DNA of 64,000 bases from Photobacterium obscurum (GTDB lineage: Bacteria > Pseudomonadota > Gammaproteobacteria > Enterobacterales > Vibrionaceae). Every line of letters starts with the position of its first letter. The first letter of the stretch is position 1. Under the pieces are notes generated by a model. It searched no databases. It was not told the DNA's origin and worked only from the letters and a program-made list of their open reading frames with translations. Shown piece after piece: positions 35,546 to 43,577 of the stretch. The stretch covers positions 37,974-101,973 of the forward strand of contig NZ_JAKRRW010000021.1 of the NCBI RefSeq assembly GCF_026191635.1, given 5' to 3'. The position numbers were made by a program, and so were the translations under genes.

Positions 35546-36501
35546 GTACTACATTTGCCGATGCCTTTTATTTTGATTCACTAGTCTGGGATTGGATCAT
35601 TGCGGTTTACTTGTTCTTGGCAGGGATGTCTGCCGGTGCAGTAATGATTGCGATTTACCTGAAACGTAAGGTGATCCAAGGGCATCCTAGTGTTAATGGG
35701 ATCATAAAGGCAACAGCCATTTTGGCACCGTTTGGTATTATCGCGGGCCTAACGATCTTGATTTTCCACCTGACAAAACCGCTGTCGTTTTGGAAGATTA
35801 TGATCTTCTATAACCCGACATCTGTGATGTCGATGGGGGTTATGCTGTTCCAGATCTATATGGTGGTACTGTTTGCCTGGATTGCAGTGATCTACAAAGA
35901 TGAGCTACTGAACCTGCTGAACGGTCGTTTGCCGATTGTCGGTAAGGTCATAGGCGTGATAACTCGGTTCGAGAATAGCCTGGAACTGTTTCTTGGGTTC
36001 CTTGCATTACTGTTGGCGGCTTATACTGGTTTCCTTCTGTCAGCGTTACAGACGTTCCCGTTACTGAATAACCCTATTCTGCCAATTTTGTTCTTGTTCT
36101 CTAGCTTGTCATCCGGTGCGGCAGCCTGCCTGTTGTTTGGTGTCATTGTCTTCAAAGAGTCAGTACATAGCCCAAGCGTGAGCTGGATCCATAAGTTTGA
36201 ACGTCCAGTTGTGATGTTCGAGTTGTTTGTATTGTGCGCATTTTTCACTGGCCTGTTCTTTGGCGGTAGTCAAAGCCAGGCGGCAGCAATGGCAGCAATT
36301 GGCGGCGGTTTTTGGGCGTCTTGGTTCTGGTATGGTGTGATTGGCGCCGGAATGTTGGTCCCGCTTGGACTTAATGCTATTAGTCCTGAAGGGGTTAGAC
36401 ATAACAAAGCGTATATTATGCTGGTAACGACGCTCAGTCTAATTGGTGTGTTAATGCTACGTACCTTCATTTTGTATGCCGGACAAATGACTACCGTTTA
36501 A
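35542..36501 (+). CDS. nrfD: NrfD quinol dehydrogenase membrane subunit
   Basis: The 319-residue polytopic protein of the NrfD/PsrC family has about eight hydrophobic helices, beginning with WDWIIAVYLFLAGMSAGAVM. It oxidises menaquinol and passes electrons to NrfC. The start overlaps the nrfC stop (ATGA). A strong hairpin follows 17 bp after the stop, separating it from nrfE. Confidence 0.94.
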   Translation: MSTTFADAFYFDSLVWDWIIAVYLFLAGMSAGAVMIAIYLKRKVIQGHPSVNGIIKATAILAPFGIIAGLTILIFHLTKPLSFWKIMIFYNPTSVMSMGVMLFQIYMVVLFAWIAVIYKDELLNLLNGRLPIVGKVIGVITRFENSLELFLGFLALLLAAYTGFLLSALQTFPLLNNPILPILFLFSSLSSGAAACLLFGVIVFKESVHSPSVSWIHKFERPVVMFELFVLCAFFTGLFFGGSQSQAAAMAAIGGGFWASWFWYGVIGAGMLVPLGLNAISPEGVRHNKAYIMLVTTLSLIGVLMLRTFILYAGQMTTV

Positions 36502-36518
36502 CAACGCGTACTTACGGT

Positions 36519-36557
36519 AAATAAATCGTCACAGCAAACGCTGTGACGATTTATTTT
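36519..36557 (+). terminator. Strong terminator between nrfD and nrfE
   Basis: A 16-bp perfect stem AAATAAATCGTCACAG/CTGTGACGATTTATTT with loop caaacg and flanking A/T runs. It should end nrfBCD transcripts, so nrfE probably has its own promoter or depends on read-through. Confidence 0.85.
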
Positions 36558-36679
36558 GGCAAAAGGTGGGTTGGCTATATAGCTAACTGCATAATTATTA
36601 CACCTAATTGATCGAGGGCAAGGCTGCAATTTATGGGTTACAGCAAGATGATAACAGGACAAAGTTTTAAGGAAATTCA

Positions 36680-38656
36680 ATGATCCCTGAAGTTGGACAC
36701 TATGCATTAATACTGGGATTTGCTTTTGCACTATTGGGCGGAATTGTTCCAGTAGTCGGATTACTACAGAAGGACTCATACCTTATCCGCTATGCATGGC
36801 CGCTAAGTTATGGCGCCTTTCTTTTTATTACGGCTGCAATCGGTTTGTTGGGTTACAGCTTTGCCGTTGATGATTTCTCGGTGGCGTATATTGCCCACCA
36901 TTCCAATTCTCAGTTACCACTGTTTTTTAAATTGGCTGCAGTATGGGGGGGACATGAAGGGTCATTTCTTTTTTGGCTTTTTTCCCTTTCGGGGTGGGCT
37001 GCAGCCGTCGCTTATTGCTGCCGTGATCGTGACGAACGCTTTATTGCCAGAGTGCTGGTGACTCTGGCAATTCTGACGGCAGTATTCAGTTTGTTTCTCC
37101 TGCTTGTCTCGAATCCGTTTTTACGTCAGTTTCCGGTGCCTGTAGAAGGGCGTGACTTGAATCCGATGCTGCAGGATGTTGGCCTGATTTTCCATCCTCC
37201 GATGCTGTATCTGGGTTATGTCGGCTTTGCTGTGAGCTTTGCATTTGCCGTTGCTGTACTGACAAGCAGAGATACCTCAATACCCTGGACGCAATGGAGT
37301 CGACCATGGGCAGTGAGTGCCTGGGTATTTCTGACTGGTGGGATCGCGCTGGGTTCTTGGTGGGCTTATTATGAACTTGGCTGGGGTGGCTGGTGGTTTT
37401 GGGACCCGGTAGAAAATGCCTCGTTGATGCCGTGGTTAACAGGGACGGCATTAATGCACTCGTTGATCATTACTGAACAGCGCAAGGCTCTTACCAGCTG
37501 GACGCTGCTTCTGGCTATCTTTACGTTTTCACTCAGTTTGTTGGGTACTTTTATCGTCCGTTCGGGAGTGCTGACATCGGTTCACGCTTTTGCGGTTGAT
37601 CCTACCCGAGGAGTAACCTTACTCGCGATACTCGGTGCCTTGTTGATTATTTCGTTGACCTTGTTTGCAGTAAACGGCGGCAGGTTTAGCCTGCCTGCTA
37701 AGTTCGGCTTTAATTCAAAAGAAGCCACTTTTTTGGCGGGTAATAGCTTATTTGCTGTCGCCACGCTCACTGTCTTGCTTGGGACGTTTTATCCCATGAT
37801 TTTCCAGGTTCTGGGGCTAGGCAATATTTCGGTTGGTGCACCGTATTTCAACGCATTGTTTGTTCCAATGAGCTTTGTGTTATTTATGTTTATGGGACTG
37901 GGTGTGCTTATTCGCTGGCGTCGAGCGACTACTGATGAGCTGATCACTCGTTCACTGGCTCCGGTATCCGTATCTATTGTGCTTGGTGTTGCACTGTCCG
38001 TACTGTTTGAGCGTGGGATCAACGTGACAATTTGTCTATCGTTTATTACGGCTTTGTGGGTGTCGCTCACTGCTCTTCAAGCATTTTATATGAGATATAC
38101 CGTCTCAAAAGGAAAACGATTAGTTGGTACCTCTTTGAAATCGCTAGCCATGGTCGTTGCTCATTGTGGTGTGGCGGTCACAATTATTGGTGCTGCATTG
38201 GTAAGCCACTATTCTGTTGAGGTCAGTAATAAGATGGGGCCCGGAGATGTACTCACCTTAGGCGAATATGAATTTACCTATCGAGAAACCGAATTAATTA
38301 TCGGCCCTAACTATACCGCGGAACAAGCCAATATCGAAGTCAGCAAAGCTGATAGGTTCGAGGCGATGATTCAACCTCAGCGTCGCCATTATACGGTTCG
38401 TACTATGAATATGAGCGAGCCTGGCATCAAGTGGTACTGGAATGGTGATATTTATATTACGTTGGCGGAAAAACTGGACCGGACTGACTATGCTGTTCGA
38501 ATTCAATATAAGCCATATGTACGTTGGTTATGGATTGGTAGCATTATGATGATGCTAGGTGGCACCATGGCGCTGATATCGCGATATAAGGTGCGGGTTG
38601 CGCAGAGAAGAGAAAGTAAACTGCAATCACCAGCCACCATTATGATTTGGAAATAG
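36680..38656 (+). CDS. nrfE: NrfE/CcmF-type haem lyase subunit
   Basis: The 658-residue multi-span membrane protein contains the WWD haem-handling motif GWGGWWFWDPVENASLMPWL near residue 235-253, GGHEGSFLFW near 93, and a periplasmic C-terminal domain. It is nearer in length to CcmF (~650) than to E. coli NrfE (~550). With NrfF and NrfG it should attach haem to the CxxCK site of NrfA. AAGGAAATTC precedes the ATG. It overlaps nothing upstream; the thioredoxin-like gene follows after 14 bp. Confidence 0.9.
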   Translation: MIPEVGHYALILGFAFALLGGIVPVVGLLQKDSYLIRYAWPLSYGAFLFITAAIGLLGYSFAVDDFSVAYIAHHSNSQLPLFFKLAAVWGGHEGSFLFWLFSLSGWAAAVAYCCRDRDERFIARVLVTLAILTAVFSLFLLLVSNPFLRQFPVPVEGRDLNPMLQDVGLIFHPPMLYLGYVGFAVSFAFAVAVLTSRDTSIPWTQWSRPWAVSAWVFLTGGIALGSWWAYYELGWGGWWFWDPVENASLMPWLTGTALMHSLIITEQRKALTSWTLLLAIFTFSLSLLGTFIVRSGVLTSVHAFAVDPTRGVTLLAILGALLIISLTLFAVNGGRFSLPAKFGFNSKEATFLAGNSLFAVATLTVLLGTFYPMIFQVLGLGNISVGAPYFNALFVPMSFVLFMFMGLGVLIRWRRATTDELITRSLAPVSVSIVLGVALSVLFERGINVTICLSFITALWVSLTALQAFYMRYTVSKGKRLVGTSLKSLAMVVAHCGVAVTIIGAALVSHYSVEVSNKMGPGDVLTLGEYEFTYRETELIIGPNYTAEQANIEVSKADRFEAMIQPQRRHYTVRTMNMSEPGIKWYWNGDIYITLAEKLDRTDYAVRIQYKPYVRWLWIGSIMMMLGGTMALISRYKVRVAQRRESKLQSPATIMIWK

Positions 38657-38670
38657 CCACGGAGAAAATC

Positions 38671-39207
38671 ATGAAATTGACCCGTTTTCTTCCCTTATTT
38701 TTTGTGCTGCTTTTGGGCGGGATCATTGTGATGGCGATGGGGGAGCAAAATAACTCTACGGTATCACCGCTTCAAGAACGGTCAGTACCAGAGTTTAGCC
38801 TGGCAAGTCTACAACAGGAATCGTTGACCCTCACAGAGGTCTCTCTAACCGGACAGCTTCAATTACTTAATGTCTGGGCTTCATGGTGTGGGATTTGTAA
38901 ATCGGAACATGCATTCTTGATGGAATTGGCCAAGCAGGATCAGGTAAAGATTGTTGGCTTGAATTATCGAGATGATCGACAGTCTGCCTTAAATGAACTG
39001 GCTGCTTCGGGGAACCCTTATCAGAAGGTGATTTTCGACCCTAAAGGGAGCTTAGCATTGGATTTAGGTGTGTATGGTACTCCGGAAAGCTACCTGATCG
39101 ACCAGAATGGTGTGATTCGTCAGCGTTATGTCGGAACACTGACTCCCCAAATTTGGCAGCAAGAATTTGTTCCTGTAATTAATCAGTTATCGAGTGTGAC
39201 GTTATGA
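38671..39207 (+). CDS. CcmG/DsbE-like membrane thioredoxin of the nrf locus
   Basis: The 178-residue protein has one N-terminal membrane anchor and a periplasmic thioredoxin domain with active site WCGIC and a cis-Pro in YGTPESYL. It should reduce the haem-binding cysteines of apocytochromes, the role of CcmG (sometimes called NrfX in nrf loci). The ATG at 38671 follows GGAG by 6 bases; the frame is also open to a TTG at 38647. The stop overlaps nrfF by 4 bp, giving nrfE-X-F coupling. Confidence 0.87.
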   Translation: MKLTRFLPLFFVLLLGGIIVMAMGEQNNSTVSPLQERSVPEFSLASLQQESLTLTEVSLTGQLQLLNVWASWCGICKSEHAFLMELAKQDQVKIVGLNYRDDRQSALNELAASGNPYQKVIFDPKGSLALDLGVYGTPESYLIDQNGVIRQRYVGTLTPQIWQQEFVPVINQLSSVTL

Positions 39208-39674
39208 GTCCTGTTTGCTTTGCTAAGAAGTGTGTGTATTGGTTTCTTGGTCTCCTAATGATGTGCTTGGTTGGTGTAAGTGCTGCGGCGCAAAACCTGT
39301 CAGGGCAGGTATTTTTAGCTGCTGATACTGGGGTGGTGGAGTCGGTCGAAACTTTTCAATTTCGCTTTGTTGCCGATCAGGAACGGGCGATAGCATTATC
39401 GAGAAACTTACGTTGCCCGCAATGCCAGAATCAGAACTTAATAGAGTCGAATTCGCCGGTGGCCAAGGATTTAAGGCTAAAGGTTTATCAAATGGTCGAC
39501 AGCGGAAAAACCGATGCCGAAGTGATTGAGTATATGACGAGCCGCTTTGGTGACTTTGTTTTGTATAAACCCAAGTTTGAGCCCAAAACTTATTTTCTCT
39601 GGGGCGGACCAGTACTGCTTTTGGTTATATTTGCTGCTATTGCGATTTACTCTATTCGTCGACAAGAAAAATAA
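39204..39674 (+). CDS. nrfF: NrfF/CcmH-like haem lyase subunit
   Basis: The 156-residue protein has a signal/anchor segment, the CcmH motif LRCPQCQNQN, followed by SPVAKDLR, YMTSRFGDFVLYKPKF and a C-terminal membrane helix. The redox CxxC reduces apocytochrome cysteines during haem attachment. It is the last gene of the nrfE-X-F set, starting within the end of the thioredoxin gene. NrfG is encoded apart at 31139. Confidence 0.9.
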   Translation: MSPVCFAKKCVYWFLGLLMMCLVGVSAAAQNLSGQVFLAADTGVVESVETFQFRFVADQERAIALSRNLRCPQCQNQNLIESNSPVAKDLRLKVYQMVDSGKTDAEVIEYMTSRFGDFVLYKPKFEPKTYFLWGGPVLLLVIFAAIAIYSIRRQEK

Positions 39675-40039
39675 TGTGATGAAAGTGCAGCGATAATAGT
39701 TGCATCACATAAATTAAGCACTAAGAATAATAGGTCGAGTAGCTATTTATTCGGCCATATTATATACAAGCATTCACTTTATGCCGATAAGTTGATTTAA
39801 TGCGGCATTTCCCACTATTCCTACCTATTATTATTTCTATATATCCTCGCTATGTGATCGTTGGCATATATTCCTTGTATCGATTGGTGCTACAAATAGG
39901 AATATTAGTTATGAAATGCATTGCACTATTTGTTTTTGAAGTTTGTAGATTTAAACTATGATTGAGGTATGAGTGCTGCTTCATATTGATGGTGAAAGGT
40001 ATCATCTGATTTTCTCAGTCGCCAGGGAGGGCTGCCAAG
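39675..40039. other. Intergenic DNA with no identified element
   Basis: AT-rich stretch between nrfF and the response regulator. I see no hairpin with a T tract, no coding pattern and no repeat. Confidence 0.6.
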
Positions 40040-41701
40040 GTGATAACAGGAAAGAAATATTTATTGATTGATGACTCGAATACCGCGATCTCGATCATGC
40101 GCTCGATGCTTAATACATCTGGCGTATCGAATGACAGTATTGATAGTACTATGGATAGCCTTAAAGCTATTCGTCTTCTGGCTCAGCATAATTATGATGT
40201 TGTTATCTGCGACTATAATATGCGCCATCATATTGATGGTGGTCTAATTTTTGACGAAGTCAAGCAGCGTAAACTTCTCTCCAGTGACGGTGTTTTTCTC
40301 TGTGTAACCGGTGATAATTCCCAGCAGGTGGTTACTCACTTCATAGAATTAGAACCGGACGATTACTTAATAAAACCTTTCTCCGCCATTGTATTTATCG
40401 AACGGATCGAGATGGTGCTAGAGCGAAAATCAGCTCTGTATGCTTTATTACTGGCAGTTGATAACAAAGAGTATGATACGGCGATTGATCTCTGCCATCG
40501 GTATCGACAATCTTACCCCATGTATAAAGGTTACATCGACAGAATTAACGGTGACTGTTTATTACGTGCCGAACGACATAAAGAAGCAAGATTATTTTAT
40601 GCGGAAGCTTGTAAAAATTATGACCATCTATGGCCACAAATTGGTTTTGGACAGGCTCTTAAAGGATTAGGTGAGCTAAAAAAAGCCGAAGCGGTGTTTC
40701 AGGAAATACTAGCTAAATACCCTAAACAGCCAATAGCCAGAAAACATTTGGCAGGTTGCTTGATAGCTAGCGACCGAGTTCCCGAAGCGTTGGAGCAATT
40801 TAACCTGCTCCACAAAGTGAATTCGGCTAATCCATTACGCGAACTCATTATCGCCAATCTTTATGCAGTAGTTAAACAGCATAAAAAAGCTGCGATTGGC
40901 TACCAGCGATATACTGACAAAGTAACCGGAACCTGTCGCTATAGTTCCGGCATAAGTGCAAATATTTCTGTGTCACTTATGCTTGCCAGTATTTATACCG
41001 AGGATAATACCGAGTACTCCGAACTGGTGAATGAAGCAAGACATAACATTTATGAGCAGAAAACGTATGGTGAATCCGATCAGGAGCGTTATGAGAGTGA
41101 GATTAGCGCAATGGTTGGCGTCGCTATTTTGGCTTGTCTGCATGGCGAGATAGAAGACTGTTTTACTATCGTTAGTAAAATAAACTTGCAGGAACAGCCA
41201 ATCGATGACTATTACACTGTCTTGAATGTTGCCAGGTTATATGGTTTTTGCGGGATGCCCGAACAATATGAGCACACAATGCAAATTGCGAGGGAGCTAT
41301 GCGGCAAGGCCGACGACGATGTATTGGTGCAAAGTCAGGTCAAGTTGCTCGAAGCCTGCCATACGGAAATCAACCAGCGCTTGAAAGAGGGCGGAGAGCT
41401 TGTTGAGCAAGCTTTTGAAAAACGGAATAATAATCAAGCAACAGGTGCGATTGAGGATGCCTACCGTGCATTTCATATGGTGCCTTTTCATTATAAGTTA
41501 TGTTTCTTGATCCTTGAATTAACGGCTTTGGCAACACCATCGTTTTTGACTGCATCTGAAATTAAAGGGGTTATTGCATCCTGCGATTGGGTGTATAGAA
41601 ATGACACCCGCCCCAGCCTCGAGGAAGTGAAGCGGGCTAAGGCGCTCTATGAAATGGCACTGGAACGAGTTGATAAAATGCCCAAAAGAGCTTCGGCATA
41701 A
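40040..41701 (+). CDS. Response regulator receiver with TPR repeats
   Basis: The 553-residue protein has an N-terminal receiver domain with D11/D12, phosphorylation site D58 (VVICDYNM), T90 and K112 (LIKPF). From about residue 135 a long tetratricopeptide array follows (e.g. GFGQALKGLGELKKAEAVF), with no DNA-binding or enzymatic output visible. It probably signals by protein contact. No histidine kinase is adjacent. Similar proteins occur in Vibrio and Shewanella with unknown roles. The start is a GTG at 40040 behind GGGAGGG. Confidence 0.85.
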   Translation: MITGKKYLLIDDSNTAISIMRSMLNTSGVSNDSIDSTMDSLKAIRLLAQHNYDVVICDYNMRHHIDGGLIFDEVKQRKLLSSDGVFLCVTGDNSQQVVTHFIELEPDDYLIKPFSAIVFIERIEMVLERKSALYALLLAVDNKEYDTAIDLCHRYRQSYPMYKGYIDRINGDCLLRAERHKEARLFYAEACKNYDHLWPQIGFGQALKGLGELKKAEAVFQEILAKYPKQPIARKHLAGCLIASDRVPEALEQFNLLHKVNSANPLRELIIANLYAVVKQHKKAAIGYQRYTDKVTGTCRYSSGISANISVSLMLASIYTEDNTEYSELVNEARHNIYEQKTYGESDQERYESEISAMVGVAILACLHGEIEDCFTIVSKINLQEQPIDDYYTVLNVARLYGFCGMPEQYEHTMQIARELCGKADDDVLVQSQVKLLEACHTEINQRLKEGGELVEQAFEKRNNNQATGAIEDAYRAFHMVPFHYKLCFLILELTALATPSFLTASEIKGVIASCDWVYRNDTRPSLEEVKRAKALYEMALERVDKMPKRASA

Positions 41702-41783
41702 ATTAAGTGGGTAGGGCGTTTATAATACCCTACCGTTATACTCTAAGACGTTGCTCTATTGTCCTTCTTAAATCAACGTTTGA

Positions 41784-43085
41784 TTAATTGCTGAGTTGAA
41801 TTAAAGGTTTTCTGCTTACGGCCAACATACGGCTGAAAAACAACACAGTCAGGCAAGGCAGGAACCAACTTGCATGTGCACTGTACAGCGGTAGCAACTG
41901 AGTTAGCTTCATATCAAGGCTTTCTGGCATTTTTCCTAAAATAGTCAGAGCGTCGAGCCCGCCGAATACCATTGCTGTCATTAGAACTGCAATATAAGTG
42001 AATGAAACGTCTGGCTTGGCAGGAAAGGCTAGCGCAGCCAGTACCAAGGCAATGGCTACCGGACACAGAACCAAAATTGCAGGCAGGCTGACGGCCAGGA
42101 TTTGCTCGAGGCCAAAGTTTGCAATGATGCCTGTCAGAAGGACGACAATCGTGGCTGTGACAGAAAAAGAGGCATTGAAAGTTTGTTTATAGTATTCAGC
42201 ACACGCGTTGGTAAGGCCAACCGTTGTTGTCAGGCAAGCCATAATGATGATTGCTGCCAGTAACCATTGTCCATACACGCCAAATTCTCCAGCGACATAG
42301 CGAGCTAAAATCTCACCACCATTTGTCGCGTTGGTAGCGACAGAAGCTGAAGTTGCACCGACATACCCCATGGCCATATAACAGCCAGCCATCAAAACCG
42401 CGTAAATCATGGCCACTTTGAATGCAGTATTGGCGACGGCTTTGGGAGCAGTTACTCCTTTGGCATTGATAGTTTGGATGATAACCCAGCCAAACCCGAC
42501 GGCTGCGATTGCATCCATGGTCATGTAGCCTTGGATCAACCCCTGTGTGACAGCACCATGCTGATAATCAGCAGTAGGTGCCAACGGCGTGTCCAGTGGT
42601 GAGATTATAGCTGCTAGAGTAAGGGCCAGTAACATTAAGATAAGCAGTGGTGTCATTACTTTGCCAATGCAATCGACTAAGCGACCCGGCTTAAACGCGA
42701 GCATTAATGTAAATGCTGAGAACAGGACGGAAAACAGTAGCAGGTGATCTGTGGTCACAAAGGGTTTGATCCCCATCTCGTAGGCAACCGTTACCGCTCT
42801 CGGCATGCCAAATGCCGGGCCTATAGCGGTAAAAAGAGCGATCCAGAAAGAGCGAGCTAACCAGCTTGGCAATGGTTTGGTCAGGTTTTGCGTACTGCTT
42901 ATTCGTCCTAAAACGATTAGAGTTAAAGCGGGTAAGCCAACAGCAGTAACTAAAAAACCAACCATCGCCGGGAAAAGGTTTGTACCGGCTTCAAGCCCGA
43001 GAGAGGGGGGAAAGATTAAGTTTCCGGCGCCGAGAAAAAGGGCGAATGTCATTAAGCCTATGGCAAGTAAATCATGTGTTTTCAC
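41784..43085 (-). CDS. brnQ: Branched-chain amino acid transporter BrnQ
   Basis: The 433-residue, 12-helix LIVCS-family carrier begins with LLAIGLMTFALFLGAGNLIFPPSLG and contains ATVGLTNACAEYY, typical of BrnQ. It imports Leu, Ile and Val with sodium or protons. The start is the GTG at 43085, behind AGGAC. Its 5' region is unusual: a 36-residue peptide ending in an Ile-rich run, followed by alternative hairpins, lies 111 bases upstream on the same strand, suggesting attenuation by charged branched-chain tRNA. Confidence 0.94.
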   Translation of the reverse strand: MKTHDLLAIGLMTFALFLGAGNLIFPPSLGLEAGTNLFPAMVGFLVTAVGLPALTLIVLGRISSTQNLTKPLPSWLARSFWIALFTAIGPAFGMPRAVTVAYEMGIKPFVTTDHLLLFSVLFSAFTLMLAFKPGRLVDCIGKVMTPLLILMLLALTLAAIISPLDTPLAPTADYQHGAVTQGLIQGYMTMDAIAAVGFGWVIIQTINAKGVTAPKAVANTAFKVAMIYAVLMAGCYMAMGYVGATSASVATNATNGGEILARYVAGEFGVYGQWLLAAIIIMACLTTTVGLTNACAEYYKQTFNASFSVTATIVVLLTGIIANFGLEQILAVSLPAILVLCPVAIALVLAALAFPAKPDVSFTYIAVLMTAMVFGGLDALTILGKMPESLDMKLTQLLPLYSAHASWFLPCLTVLFFSRMLAVSRKPLIQLSN

Positions 43086-43161
43086 TGGACATGTCCTGTT
43101 GTGTATATATTAGGACCGTCAGTAAGGCTGGTGGAAAAATAAGAAGGGAAAACTATATCCT

Positions 43162-43197
43162 CCGTCAGCCTGGCTGACGGGGAAATAACCGCCAGCC
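43162..43197 (-). promoter_or_regulatory. Candidate attenuator stems upstream of brnQ
   Basis: Reading the minus strand, GGCTGGCGG (starting on the leader stop region) can pair with CCGTCAGCC, or CCGTCAGCC can pair with the next GGCTGACGG. The two pairings exclude each other, as in amino-acid attenuators. The second stem is followed only by AGGATATAGTTTT, a poor T tract, so termination efficiency is uncertain. Confidence 0.6.
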
Positions 43198-43307
43198 TAG
43201 TTAATAATTACTAGAATAATGGCGATAATAATGTTGGTTGCACGCAATACAGCCTGGCCCTGAACTTTCAGGGAAGTCACAGATTGTTGGGCTGTATGAA
43301 ATAGCAT
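43197..43307 (-). CDS. Putative brnQ leader peptide, Ile-rich
   Basis: This 36-codon frame starts with ATG at 43307 (AGG six bases upstream) and ends with TAG. The C-terminal codons read IIIAIILVIIN, seven Ile plus a Leu and a Val in eleven residues, directly before competing RNA stems. This is the classic design of ilv-type leader peptides, where ribosome stalling at Ile/Leu/Val codons controls the downstream gene, here brnQ. An internal hairpin ATACAGCC/GGCTGTAT (43290-43297 with 43247-43254) could be the protector stem. A reasonable promoter lies at 43342-43370. Confidence 0.75.
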   Translation of the reverse strand: MLFHTAQQSVTSLKVQGQAVLRATNIIIAIILVIIN

Positions 43308-43341
43308 AGATAACCTAGTTAATTATTCGGGCAACACAGTC

Positions 43342-43370
43342 ACCATATAAGTAATAAAACGGCATGTAAA
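43342..43370 (-). promoter_or_regulatory. Sigma-70-type promoter of the brnQ leader
   Basis: On the minus strand, TTTACA (-35) is followed by 17 bases and TATGGT (-10), about 35 bases before the leader-peptide ATG. Confidence 0.5.
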
Positions 43371-43577
43371 TAGTTTTTTGGTGATTTCTTTTAATGATAT
43401 TCATCTCATTGGGTTAAATTTCTGCAATCGAGCGCCAGTCTTGCCTGGTGTATTAGGCGAAATAAACGGCGGTGAAAGATTATTCAGTTGGCTTTTTGAT
43501 TCGATTCTACAATGAATTGAGCGGCATGAAGTATTTGCGCTGCTGTGAGTACGGATTTCTTTCGAAAAGGTGAATAA

